Assembly (NCBI GenBank): GCA_030835065.1
Contig: JAUQWR010000154.1
Span: forward strand, 1 to 6,453
Source of the DNA: Candidatus Kapaibacterium sp.
GTDB lineage: Bacteria; Bacteroidota; Ignavibacteria; Kapaibacteriales; UBA2268
DNA length: 6,453 bases
Direction of reading: 5' to 3'
The notes beneath the pieces were generated by a model. That model was not told the DNA's origin. It worked only from the letters and a program-made list of their open reading frames with translations, and searched no databases. Shown here in pieces: positions 1 through 6,303 of this stretch. Position 1 is the stretch's first letter. The number at the start of each line of letters is the position of its first letter. The position numbers and the translations under genes are program-made.

Positions 1-557
1 CAGTGCCTGATAGTGCAAATACTTCAACTTTAGGTTTTGCTAAAGTCAATGATGAACTCGGTCACAAAAGTTCATTCGAAATTGGGCTTATTAGAAGTCA
101 CTATGTTGGCCGTACTTTTATTTCACCTGGTCAGGATAATAGAGAATTTAAAGTTAAAACAAAATTCAATACTGTAAAAGGTGTTATCGAAGGTCGAAAC
201 GTTGTTTTTATTGATGACTCAATTGTAAGAGGTACTACATCAAAAGCTCTTATAAAGCTAATTAGAGAAGCAAATCCCAAAAAATTGCATATGAGAATTA
301 CTTCTCCTCAAATTACTTCTCCATGTTATTATGGAATGGATTTTCCATCTAAAGAAGAATTAATTGCTAATTATCATAATAGCGAAGAAGAAATCGGAAA
401 AGCTTTAGGTGTAGATTCATTGCATTATCTTTCGATTGAAAAATTGATGGAATCAGTACCTCAGGAAGAAGGTATCAGCTATTGCACTGCTTGTTTTACT
501 GGTGATTATCCGATTGAAATTGAAGAAAAAGCAGGTAAAACTTCTACAGAAAGTTAA
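1..557 (+). CDS. purF: Amidophosphoribosyltransferase, C-terminal part (5' end outside window)
   Basis: This is the C-terminal 185 or so residues of glutamine PRPP amidotransferase, which makes 5-phosphoribosylamine from PRPP and glutamine in the first step of de novo purine synthesis in the cytoplasm. The reading frame starts with the GTG codon at position 3, which is an internal valine (VPDS) rather than a start. Family members are about 470-500 residues, so the N-terminal glutaminase domain with its catalytic Cys is missing upstream. Visible motifs, counted from that codon, are the YVGRTFI stretch (34-40), the PRPP-binding signature VVFIDDSIVRGTT (67-79), SPQITSPCYYGMD (101-113) and YCTACFTGDYP (160-170). 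Cys108, Cys161 and Cys164 match three of the four [4Fe-4S] ligands of the Bacillus-type enzyme. The stop is TAA, followed by a terminator at 594-631. The usual second proline of the SPP motif is Gln here, a minor change. Identification is very secure. Confidence 0.97.
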   Translation, partial: VPDSANTSTLGFAKVNDELGHKSSFEIGLIRSHYVGRTFISPGQDNREFKVKTKFNTVKGVIEGRNVVFIDDSIVRGTTSKALIKLIREANPKKLHMRITSPQITSPCYYGMDFPSKEELIANYHNSEEEIGKALGVDSLHYLSIEKLMESVPQEEGISYCTACFTGDYPIEIEEKAGKTSTES

Positions 558-590
558 ATTTATTTAAATATAAATTATATTTTAAAAATT

Positions 591-631
591 AAGAGGAAGA
601 AATTATGAGAAATCATAGTTCTTCCTTTTTT
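591..631 (+). terminator. Rho-independent terminator after purF, abutting yraN
   Basis: Bases 594-601 (AGGAAGAA) pair perfectly with 619-626 (TTCTTCCT). Above a single bulged A602 the stem continues with 603-608 against 613-618 (one G-T wobble), capped by a GAAA tetraloop at 609-612. The 3' side runs into six Ts (626-631). This is a convincing intrinsic terminator about 35 nt past the purF stop. The T-tract ends only 7 nt before the yraN Shine-Dalgarno at 639, leaving no room for a separate promoter between them. It may therefore sit in the yraN leader as an attenuator or be partly read through. Confidence 0.85.
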
Positions 632-638
632 ATTTAGT

Positions 639-643
639 AGGAG
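639..643 (+). promoter_or_regulatory. Ribosome binding site of yraN
   Basis: AGGAG lies 5 nt before the ATG at 649 and supports that start. It contrasts with nuoM and nuoN, which have no recognisable Shine-Dalgarno. Confidence 0.8.
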
Positions 644-648
644 TATTT

Positions 649-1041
649 ATGAAAACCTGGGATTCGCTTATCAATACAAAAGAAAAGGGCAAGTATGGGG
701 AAGAGACTGCCGTAAAATATCTTGAAAGTATTGGATATAAAATCATCAAACGAAATTTTGCGTTTGGCAAAGATGCAGAATTAGATATTGTAGCAAAAGA
801 TGGAGATGTATTGGTATTCATCGAAATAAAATCACGCAAAAGCAAAGAATTTGGTCATCCTATCGAATCAGTAACTCCCCAAAAGGCAAAAAAAATTATT
901 CATGCAGCCAAAGGATATATGTTTATTAATAATATTTATAATACAGAATGCCGATTTGATATTATTACAATAGAATATTATTATAATCCTCCAAAAATTG
1001 AACATTACAAGGCTGCTTTCTACGATTATTTTTCTAAATAA
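649..1041 (+). CDS. yraN: YraN/UPF0102 family predicted nuclease
   Basis: This is a complete 130-residue protein of the UPF0102 (YraN) family, which usually runs about 115-130 residues. The family is related by fold to Holliday junction resolvases and restriction endonucleases. Its cellular role is not established. The family pattern is visible in order: GKYGEETAVKYLESIGY (14-30, with Glu18), RNFAFGKDAELDIVA (35-49, with Asp46), VFIEIKSR (56-63, with Glu59 and Lys61) and RFDIITI (102-108). Asp46, Glu59 and Lys61 form the D-ExK metal site expected of a nuclease. The usual Gly of the GE[IVL]D motif is Ala43 here. The start is supported by AGGAG 5 nt upstream. It follows the purF terminator closely and precedes nuoL by 127 nt. 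No membrane segment or signal peptide is seen, so it is probably cytosolic. Family assignment is secure, and the biochemical activity is inferred. Confidence 0.93.
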   Translation: MKTWDSLINTKEKGKYGEETAVKYLESIGYKIIKRNFAFGKDAELDIVAKDGDVLVFIEIKSRKSKEFGHPIESVTPQKAKKIIHAAKGYMFINNIYNTECRFDIITIEYYYNPPKIEHYKAAFYDYFSK

Positions 1042-1082
1042 ACAAACTATTTTAATATAAAATCAAAACTTTTCTTATTATT

Positions 1083-1140
1083 ACTTCATTTTTTTATTTC
1101 GTTTAAACTAAACAAGAGGATATTTCGTTGAAAATGAAGT
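1083..1140 (+). repeat. 10-bp inverted repeat in the nuoL leader
   Basis: ACTTCATTTT (1083-1092) is the exact reverse complement of AAAATGAAGT (1131-1140), with 38 nt between. In RNA the pairing would enclose the AGAGGA Shine-Dalgarno in the loop and cover the ATG at 1134 in the right arm. The stem is AT-rich, so its stability is modest. Function is unknown and chance occurrence in AT-rich DNA is possible. Confidence 0.5.
1095..1129 (+). repeat. 9-bp direct repeat TATTTCGTT, two copies
   Basis: TATTTCGTT occurs at 1095-1103 and again at 1121-1129, a 26-bp period, inside the loop of the inverted repeat and flanking the palindrome GTTTAAAC (1101-1108). It could be a paired protein-binding site or a chance repeat in AT-rich DNA. 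Confidence 0.45.
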
Positions 1141-1168
1141 TTTGATGGGAAAATATACAGGTTGAATT

Positions 1169-3139
1169 ATGCTCGAAATGATACAATTTGTCCCATTATT
1201 TCCTTTAATTGGTTTTCTGATTATAGGATTATTGGGCAAATACTTGAAAAATGAAAAGTTAATTGGGACAATCGCATCTACTGCAGTAGGACTATCATTC
1301 ATTGTATCAGTGTTACTATTTATCAATGTGATAGGTTCGCATTTAGAAAAACCTCACATTCAAAATGTATTTACATGGATTGCCGCTGGTAGTTTCAAAG
1401 TAAATGTATCTTATCAAGTCGATCAGCTTTCTGTGCTGTTCTCCTTGATTATTACCGGAGTTGGTTTTCTAATTCATGTTTATTCGATTGGATATATGCA
1501 TGGCGACAGGAGTTTTTATCGCTTCTTTGCATATCTCAATTTGTTTATTTTTATGATGTTGAATCTTGTTTTATCAAGCAACCTATTATTGACATTTTTA
1601 GGTTGGGAAGGCGTCGGGCTAAGCTCATATTTACTTATAGGATTTTGGTACGACCGTAAATTTGAAGGTACAAGAATTACTTGGACAGGCGATGCAGCCA
1701 ACAAAGCTTTTATCGTTAATCGTATAGGCGACTTTGGTTTTCTAATTGCTATGTTTATGATTTTTATAAATTTCAATACTTTAGAATATCAAGCTATATC
1801 TGATTCATTGGCTGCTAATGAAAGCTTCTTCATGAATTCAGGCTTAGTTACTGCAATTGCTCTTCTGATGTTCTTAGGATGTACTGGCAAATCTGCTCAA
1901 ATTCCATTAGCTGTGTGGCTTCCTGATGCTATGGCGGGTCCAACTCCTGTTTCTGCACTTATTCATGCTGCCACAATGGTTACTGCAGGTATATTCTTGG
2001 TAGCAAGAAATTCTGTACTATTCTCATTATCACCTACTGCGATGACAGTAGTTGCTGTTATAGGTGTACTCACAGCTTTTTTTGCAGCTACTATCGGGCT
2101 TGTTCAGAATGATATTAAAAAAGTTTTAGCATACTCAACAGTGAGCCAATTAGGTTTTATGTTTGCTGCTCTGGGAGTTGGTGCATTTACAGCTGCAATA
2201 TTTCATGTGATGACTCATGCATTCTTCAAAGGATTATTATTCCTTGGTTCTGGTTCAGTAATTCATGGTATGCACGAAGAGCAAAATATTCAAAAAATGG
2301 GTAACCTCCGCAAATATATGCCAATAACATATAAAACTTTTTACATTGCTTCTTTAGCTATTGCCGGTGTTCCGCTTTTCAGTGGTTTCTTCTCAAAAGA
2401 TGAAATTTTATGGAGCACTTTCAGCCATGGTTCTTATATTTTATGGGGATTATTGACAATTTCTGCGTTTATGACTGCCTTCTATATGTTCAGATTGGTA
2501 AATTTGACATTTCATGGCGAAGAAAGATTTGACAAACATCACCTTCATCCACACGAATCTCCAAAAACAATGACTATACCTTTGATGGTGTTAGCTGTAT
2601 TGTCTGCTTTGGGTGGTTTTTTAGGTATTCCTTATGCTTTAGGCTTTTGGTTTAGCGATCATCCAAATTTATTAGAAAACTATTTGCATCCAATTTTTGC
2701 AAATGCTAATCATATATTAGGCAAGCATGCTCATACTGAAGTTCATCTTATTGAGTATCTATTGATGGCACTAGCCACTGCGATTGCAATTTTTGCAATT
2801 TATATTGCTAATAAATTCTATTCAGATAAGACATTTAAAATTCCAAATAAATTGGCTGCTAATAACAAAGGTATTTATAATATGCTTTTCAATAAATATA
2901 AACTCGATGAGTTTTATTTTAAGGCTATTGTTGATTCCTTACTTGCATTATCTACTTCGCTTCTCTGGAAAGTCGTTGATATCAAAGTTGTCGATGGAAT
3001 TGTTAATGGTGCCGGAAAAACTACTGCGTTGGTTTCCGAATCTCTTAGAAAGATTCAAACCGGTATCGTGCAAAATTATGCTATGCTTATGATGGCAGGT
3101 ATTGTTGCAATACTTGCATGGATTTTATTTGTCATTTAG
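1169..3139 (+). CDS. nuoL: NADH-quinone oxidoreductase subunit L (NuoL)
   Basis: NuoL is the distal, largest antiporter-like subunit of complex I in the cytoplasmic membrane, forming one proton channel and carrying the long lateral helix that spans NuoM and NuoN. The 656-residue length is normal (E. coli about 613). The N-terminal domain contains VDQLSVLF (84-91) and GWEGVGLSSYLLIGF (145-159). Glu147, Asp188, Lys241, His266, His346, His350, Lys354, Lys410 and Asp411 align with the functional residues E144, D178, K229, H254, H334, H338, K342, K399 and D400 of the E. coli protein. The core motifs GKSAQIPLAVWLPDAMAGPT (240-259) and DIKKVLAYSTVSQLGFMF (315-332) are intact. The C-terminal part (about 530-656) fits the lateral helix and terminal membrane helix. 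A His-rich loop lies around 449-462. The start gives a normal N-terminus, although ATG at 1178 (Met4) is also possible. It ends with tandem stops TAG-TAA, 30 bp before nuoM. Confidence 0.98.
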   Translation: MLEMIQFVPLFPLIGFLIIGLLGKYLKNEKLIGTIASTAVGLSFIVSVLLFINVIGSHLEKPHIQNVFTWIAAGSFKVNVSYQVDQLSVLFSLIITGVGFLIHVYSIGYMHGDRSFYRFFAYLNLFIFMMLNLVLSSNLLLTFLGWEGVGLSSYLLIGFWYDRKFEGTRITWTGDAANKAFIVNRIGDFGFLIAMFMIFINFNTLEYQAISDSLAANESFFMNSGLVTAIALLMFLGCTGKSAQIPLAVWLPDAMAGPTPVSALIHAATMVTAGIFLVARNSVLFSLSPTAMTVVAVIGVLTAFFAATIGLVQNDIKKVLAYSTVSQLGFMFAALGVGAFTAAIFHVMTHAFFKGLLFLGSGSVIHGMHEEQNIQKMGNLRKYMPITYKTFYIASLAIAGVPLFSGFFSKDEILWSTFSHGSYILWGLLTISAFMTAFYMFRLVNLTFHGEERFDKHHLHPHESPKTMTIPLMVLAVLSALGGFLGIPYALGFWFSDHPNLLENYLHPIFANANHILGKHAHTEVHLIEYLLMALATAIAIFAIYIANKFYSDKTFKIPNKLAANNKGIYNMLFNKYKLDEFYFKAIVDSLLALSTSLLWKVVDIKVVDGIVNGAGKTTALVSESLRKIQTGIVQNYAMLMMAGIVAILAWILFVI

Positions 3140-3169
3140 TAAATATGTAAAATTAAATAAATAATCAAT

Positions 3170-4738
3170 ATGTTAGCTTTATTATTGACGTTGTTTGTAC
3201 CTTTGCTTGGGTCTTTGTTGATTCTGACAATCAAAAAAGATTCAGTAAAAATCATTAAATATACAACATTAGCTTTCTCATTAATTACTTTTTTTGTATC
3301 CTTAAGCCTTTGGATAGGATTTGATAGTACAAATCCTAATTACCAATTTATGGTTGATGCTAATTGGATTCCTTCGATTGATGCCGGATTTAGATTAGGT
3401 TTAGACGGAATGTCGGTATTACTTGTTATGTTGACTACATTTATAAGTCCAATCGCAATCCTTTCGTCTTTCGATGCAATAAAAAAGAGAGAAAAAGAGT
3501 ATTATTCGATGATATTACTTCTTCAATTTGCAATGACTGGAGTATTTTCATCTTTAGATCTATTCTTATTCTATATATTCTGGGAAATCATATTAATACC
3601 AATGTATTTTATTATTGGTATTTGGGGTGGAAAAGAAAGAATTTATGCAGCTATTAAGTTCTTTATTTTCACAATGGTTGGCTCTTTATTTATGTTGGTA
3701 GCCATTGTTTGGCTGGGACATTATGTCGGTACATACTTAGTAAGTAATTCAGGTGGATTTACAACCAACTTGCTTACAATTAGAAATTATTCGCAAATGA
3801 TACCATTTGATATACAAAAATGGATGTTTTTAGCTTTTGCTCTTTCATTTTTGATAAAAGTACCAGTATTTCCGTTGCATACCTGGCTTCCAGATGCACA
3901 CACCGAAGCTCCTACTCCTGGCTCAGTTATACTTGCTGCAGTATTGTTGAAAATGGGTACTTACGGCTTAATAAGATTTAATTTGGATTTATTTCCACAA
4001 GCATCATTCAATTATGCTTCAATTATCTCTTGGTTAGCTGTATTTGGTATAGTTTATGGTGCATTGGTTGCGATGATTCAAACTGACGTTAAAAAATTAG
4101 TTGCATACTCATCAGTAAGTCACTTGGGATTTGTTGTGTTAGGTATTTTTTCAATGACTGTAGAAGGTGTTCAAGGTGCAATTATTCAGATGATAAACCA
4201 CGGTTTGTCCACTGGAATGCTTTTCCTATGCGTTGGATTTATTTATGAAAGAAGACATACAAGAAATATTAGTGAATTTGGCGGACTTGCAAGAGTAATG
4301 CCTGTATATACTGTGTTTTTTGCAATAGCTATGTTTGCTTCTGTTGGTTTGCCGGGGCTTAATGGATTTGTAGGAGAATTACTAACACTTGTTGGTGCGT
4401 TTAAATCTCCATTCTTAAATTCCTGGGCATATACAATTATTGCTGCCAGCGGTGTAATTTTTGCTGCTGTATATCTACTTTGGATGTTCCAGCGTGTTAT
4501 GTTTGGCACAATTACTAATCCATTAAATAATGGTCTAGAAGATTTGAAGAAAAACGAATGGGTAATGCTTGTTCCATTAGTTGTATTTATCGTATGGATT
4601 GGAGTTTATCCAAGCACATTTATGAGTGTTTCCGAAACTTCAACCAAATCTTTGATAAACAAATTAGAAACAATCAAATTTGGCAAATCTCAATATAATT
4701 TGCCCGGAAAATTAGAATATAAACCAATTAATAAATAA
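3170..4738 (+). CDS. nuoM: NADH-quinone oxidoreductase subunit M (NuoM)
   Basis: NuoM is the second antiporter-like proton-pumping subunit of complex I, an integral protein of about 14 membrane helices sitting between NuoL and NuoN. The length of 522 residues is usual (E. coli 509). FWEIILIPMYFIIGIWGG (137-154) holds Glu139, IKVPVFPLHTWLPDAHTEAP (229-248) holds Lys230, LLKMGTYGLIRF (259-270) holds Lys261, INHGLSTGMLFL (342-353) holds His344, and NGFVGELL (398-405) holds Glu403. These match E144, K234, K265, H348 and E407 of E. coli NuoM, so all proton-path residues are present. DVKKLVAYSSVSHLGFVVLG (306-325) is the other family signature. A hydrophilic tail of about 35 residues follows the last helix. 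No Shine-Dalgarno is seen: the 30-bp spacer from nuoL is almost wholly A and T. The start at 3170 gives the expected N-terminus. It is almost certainly co-transcribed with nuoL and nuoN. Confidence 0.98.
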   Translation: MLALLLTLFVPLLGSLLILTIKKDSVKIIKYTTLAFSLITFFVSLSLWIGFDSTNPNYQFMVDANWIPSIDAGFRLGLDGMSVLLVMLTTFISPIAILSSFDAIKKREKEYYSMILLLQFAMTGVFSSLDLFLFYIFWEIILIPMYFIIGIWGGKERIYAAIKFFIFTMVGSLFMLVAIVWLGHYVGTYLVSNSGGFTTNLLTIRNYSQMIPFDIQKWMFLAFALSFLIKVPVFPLHTWLPDAHTEAPTPGSVILAAVLLKMGTYGLIRFNLDLFPQASFNYASIISWLAVFGIVYGALVAMIQTDVKKLVAYSSVSHLGFVVLGIFSMTVEGVQGAIIQMINHGLSTGMLFLCVGFIYERRHTRNISEFGGLARVMPVYTVFFAIAMFASVGLPGLNGFVGELLTLVGAFKSPFLNSWAYTIIAASGVIFAAVYLLWMFQRVMFGTITNPLNNGLEDLKKNEWVMLVPLVVFIVWIGVYPSTFMSVSETSTKSLINKLETIKFGKSQYNLPGKLEYKPINK

Positions 4739-4768
4739 AGAATATTGATAATAAGTGAATAATAAATT

Positions 4769-6253
4769 ATGAATCAAGAAGTTTTTTTAGCGATGCCGGT
4801 GTTCTTAATCTCAGCTTTTGCTGTATTGATTGTAGTTTTAGATGCAGTTTCCGGCAAAAATAAAACTATTAACTTTGCATTCGGGATTTTTTCCTTACTT
4901 GCAACAGCTGGTGCTGCTATATACACACTAACATTGCAAGTACCCAAATTAGTCAATCCTGCCGATTACCATGATATTTTTACAATTACAAAAAATACAA
5001 TGGTTTTTTCGTCCTATTCGGCTTATTTCGATATTCTATTCTCGCTCGCTGGTATTCTTACAATGTTGGCTTCGAGATCTTTTATTAGCAAAGGATATCA
5101 TGAGTATAAAGAGTATTATTCAATTATTATTCTTGCCGTAGCCGGAATGGTATATATTTCTCATGCTAATAACTTACTAATGTTATTTATCGGTATTGAA
5201 TTAATGTCGATAATGTTTTATATACTTTCAGGATATTTCAGACAAAGAATTGAATCTGTCGAATCAGCTCTTAAATATTTCTTGTTGGGCTCATTTGCCA
5301 GCGGTTTTTTACTATATGGTATGGCTCTGGTATATGGTGCGACTTCATCTTTAGAATTGAATGTGATTGCTCAATTTATAGCTAAAAACAATTTTAATGC
5401 TACATATTTAACTTTTGGTATTGCTCTACTTTTAATTGGTCTTAGCTTTAAAATAGCTGCGTTTCCGTTCCATCAATGGGCTCCGGATGTTTATCAGGGT
5501 GCTCCTACTACTGTTACTGCTTTTATGAGTACAGCTGGCAAGGCTGCTGCAATCTTTTCGTTTATTATTATTGCAAAAGCTCTTATGCCTTCGTTTACTA
5601 ATAATGCTATGAGACTTGTATCAACTGAAACTATGCAGATGATACTTGCAGTACTTTCGGCTGCTACTATGCTTATTGGTAATATTACTGCAATTTCACA
5701 GAAGAATATTAAAAGAATGTTGGCTTATTCGTCAGTTGCTCATGCCGGATATATGTTGATGGGTGTTGTAGCAAATAATCAATTGGGTTATGACGGTATT
5801 ATTTTCTATGCTACTTCTTATTTATTTATGCAAATTGGTGCATTTATTGTTTTATCAGTATTGGAAAACAAAGATTCATCAAATATTAACTTAGATAATT
5901 TTACAGGTTTAAGAAAATCTAATCCTTATTTAGCAGCATTGATGGCTATATTCATGTTTTCTCTTGCTGGATTGCCACCATTTGCGGGTTTCTTTGGTAA
6001 ATATTATCTGTTTTTAGCAGCAATTCAATCCGGATATACTTGGCTTACTATTGTTGCTGTTATTTCTTCAGTAATTTCAGTATATTTCTATATCGGATTA
6101 ATTGTTTATATGTTCTTTAAAGATAGCGACAATCCAATTGCAAAAGCCGAACTCAAGCTCTCATCAGTATCTTTGTTTGTATGTTTGATTGGTGTGCTTT
6201 TATTTGGATTTTTCCCATCTCTTTTGATGAATTTATATGCAATAATCAAATAA
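4769..6253 (+). CDS. nuoN: NADH-quinone oxidoreductase subunit N (NuoN)
   Basis: NuoN is the third antiporter-like subunit of complex I, placed nearest the NuoK/J/A/H part of the membrane arm. Its 494 residues match the family (E. coli about 485). IGIELMSIMFYILSGYF (141-157) contains Glu144, LSFKIAAFPFHQWAPDVYQG (225-244) contains Lys228, STAGKAAA (254-261) contains Lys258, KRMLAYSSVAHAGYMLMG (315-332) contains His325, and GLPPFAGFFGKYYLF (401-415) contains Lys411. The acidic and lysine positions correspond to E133, K217, K247 and K395 of E. coli NuoN. The pattern separates it from NuoM (no HTWLPDAHTEAP) and from NuoL. Hydrophobic helices run along the whole length. It lies 30 bp after nuoM with no Shine-Dalgarno, and ATG at 4793 (Met9) is a less likely alternative start. 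It is the last nuo gene here, and the next gene is of a different type. Confidence 0.98.
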   Translation: MNQEVFLAMPVFLISAFAVLIVVLDAVSGKNKTINFAFGIFSLLATAGAAIYTLTLQVPKLVNPADYHDIFTITKNTMVFSSYSAYFDILFSLAGILTMLASRSFISKGYHEYKEYYSIIILAVAGMVYISHANNLLMLFIGIELMSIMFYILSGYFRQRIESVESALKYFLLGSFASGFLLYGMALVYGATSSLELNVIAQFIAKNNFNATYLTFGIALLLIGLSFKIAAFPFHQWAPDVYQGAPTTVTAFMSTAGKAAAIFSFIIIAKALMPSFTNNAMRLVSTETMQMILAVLSAATMLIGNITAISQKNIKRMLAYSSVAHAGYMLMGVVANNQLGYDGIIFYATSYLFMQIGAFIVLSVLENKDSSNINLDNFTGLRKSNPYLAALMAIFMFSLAGLPPFAGFFGKYYLFLAAIQSGYTWLTIVAVISSVISVYFYIGLIVYMFFKDSDNPIAKAELKLSSVSLFVCLIGVLLFGFFPSLLMNLYAIIK

Positions 6254-6259
6254 TACTCT

Positions 6260-6286
6260 TTGACATTCTAATTTTTTCTGTATTTT
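6260..6286 (+). promoter_or_regulatory. Possible sigma70-type promoter after nuoN
   Basis: A perfect TTGACA (6260-6265) is followed by TATTTT (6281-6286, 15-bp gap) or TTTTAG (6283-6288, 17-bp gap) as weak -10 candidates. Transcription would begin only about 10 nt before the ATG at 6304, making the leader very short. The -35 match is good and the rest is weak. In Bacteroidota-like organisms the promoter consensus differs, which lowers the value of this match. Confidence 0.25.
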
Positions 6287-6294
6287 AGAGTGTT

Positions 6295-6298
6295 GGAG
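6295..6298 (+). promoter_or_regulatory. Ribosome binding site of the last gene
   Basis: GGAG (within TTGGAGAT) lies 5 nt before the ATG at 6304 and fixes this as the start, since no other Met codon occurs in the next 49 codons. Confidence 0.7.
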
Positions 6299-6303
6299 AT
6301 AAT

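Larger units (their letters stand above)
1042..1168 (+). promoter_or_regulatory. Leader region before nuoL with mini-ORFs and repeats
   Basis: This very AT-rich 127-nt spacer has no convincing terminator for yraN and no clear promoter. TATAAA at 1056-1061 could be a -10 box, but no -35 box lies at the right distance. It holds a good Shine-Dalgarno, AGAGGA (1115-1120), placed 48 nt before the nuoL ATG, too far to serve it. That site is 7 nt before a TTG (1128) that opens a five-codon frame ending with TGA at 1143-1145. The TGA overlaps an ATG (1145) opening a six-codon frame that ends 3 nt before nuoL. The nearest purine-rich match to nuoL itself is the weak AGG at 1159-1161. The spacer also holds the 10-bp inverted repeat and the 9-bp direct repeat listed separately. 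Confidence 0.4.

Noticed and set aside
605..637. A 10-codon frame (ATG at 605) preceded by AGGAAG at a good distance.
   Set aside because: It lies wholly within the terminator hairpin and T-tract, and its Shine-Dalgarno is the left arm of the stem. The coding appearance is best explained by the terminator sequence.
630..845. Minus-strand open frame opposite yraN.
   Set aside because: It overlaps a recognised conserved gene, has no homology I recognise and low-complexity content. It is a shadow of yraN.
1145..1171. N-terminal extension of NuoL from ATG 1145 by reading the TGA at 1163 as Trp.
   Set aside because: Trp is encoded by TGG throughout the window and no conserved position falls on a TGA. 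The N-terminus from 1169 already matches the family, so an altered code is not supported.
1588..1593. TTGACA inside nuoL as a possible internal promoter.
   Set aside because: It lies in conserved coding sequence, and a single hexamer match is expected by chance in AT-rich DNA.
1108..1776. Minus-strand open frames opposite the beginning of nuoL.
   Set aside because: They are antisense to conserved NuoL codons, with no plausible start context or recognisable motif.
2784..3092. Second + strand frame inside the 3' part of nuoL.
   Set aside because: NuoL continues intact in its own frame to a natural C-terminus. The other frame is hydrophobic only because it is shifted from AT-rich membrane codons.
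4243..4956. Minus-strand open frames opposite nuoM and the start of nuoN.
   Set aside because: Antisense to conserved subunits, with no ribosome binding site or family resemblance.
1169..6253. nuoL-M-N as an Mrp-type Na+/H+ antiporter or a hydrogenase membrane module instead of complex I.
   Set aside because: All three proteins match NuoL, NuoM and NuoN specifically, including NuoN-type motifs that Mrp systems lack, and no MrpB/C/E/F/G or hydrogenase genes are adjacent.
6255..6291. ACTCT/AGAGT inverted repeat just after nuoN as its terminator.
   Set aside because: Only 5 bp with a 27-nt loop and no T-tract behind it. The hairpin at 6333-6375 is far stronger.
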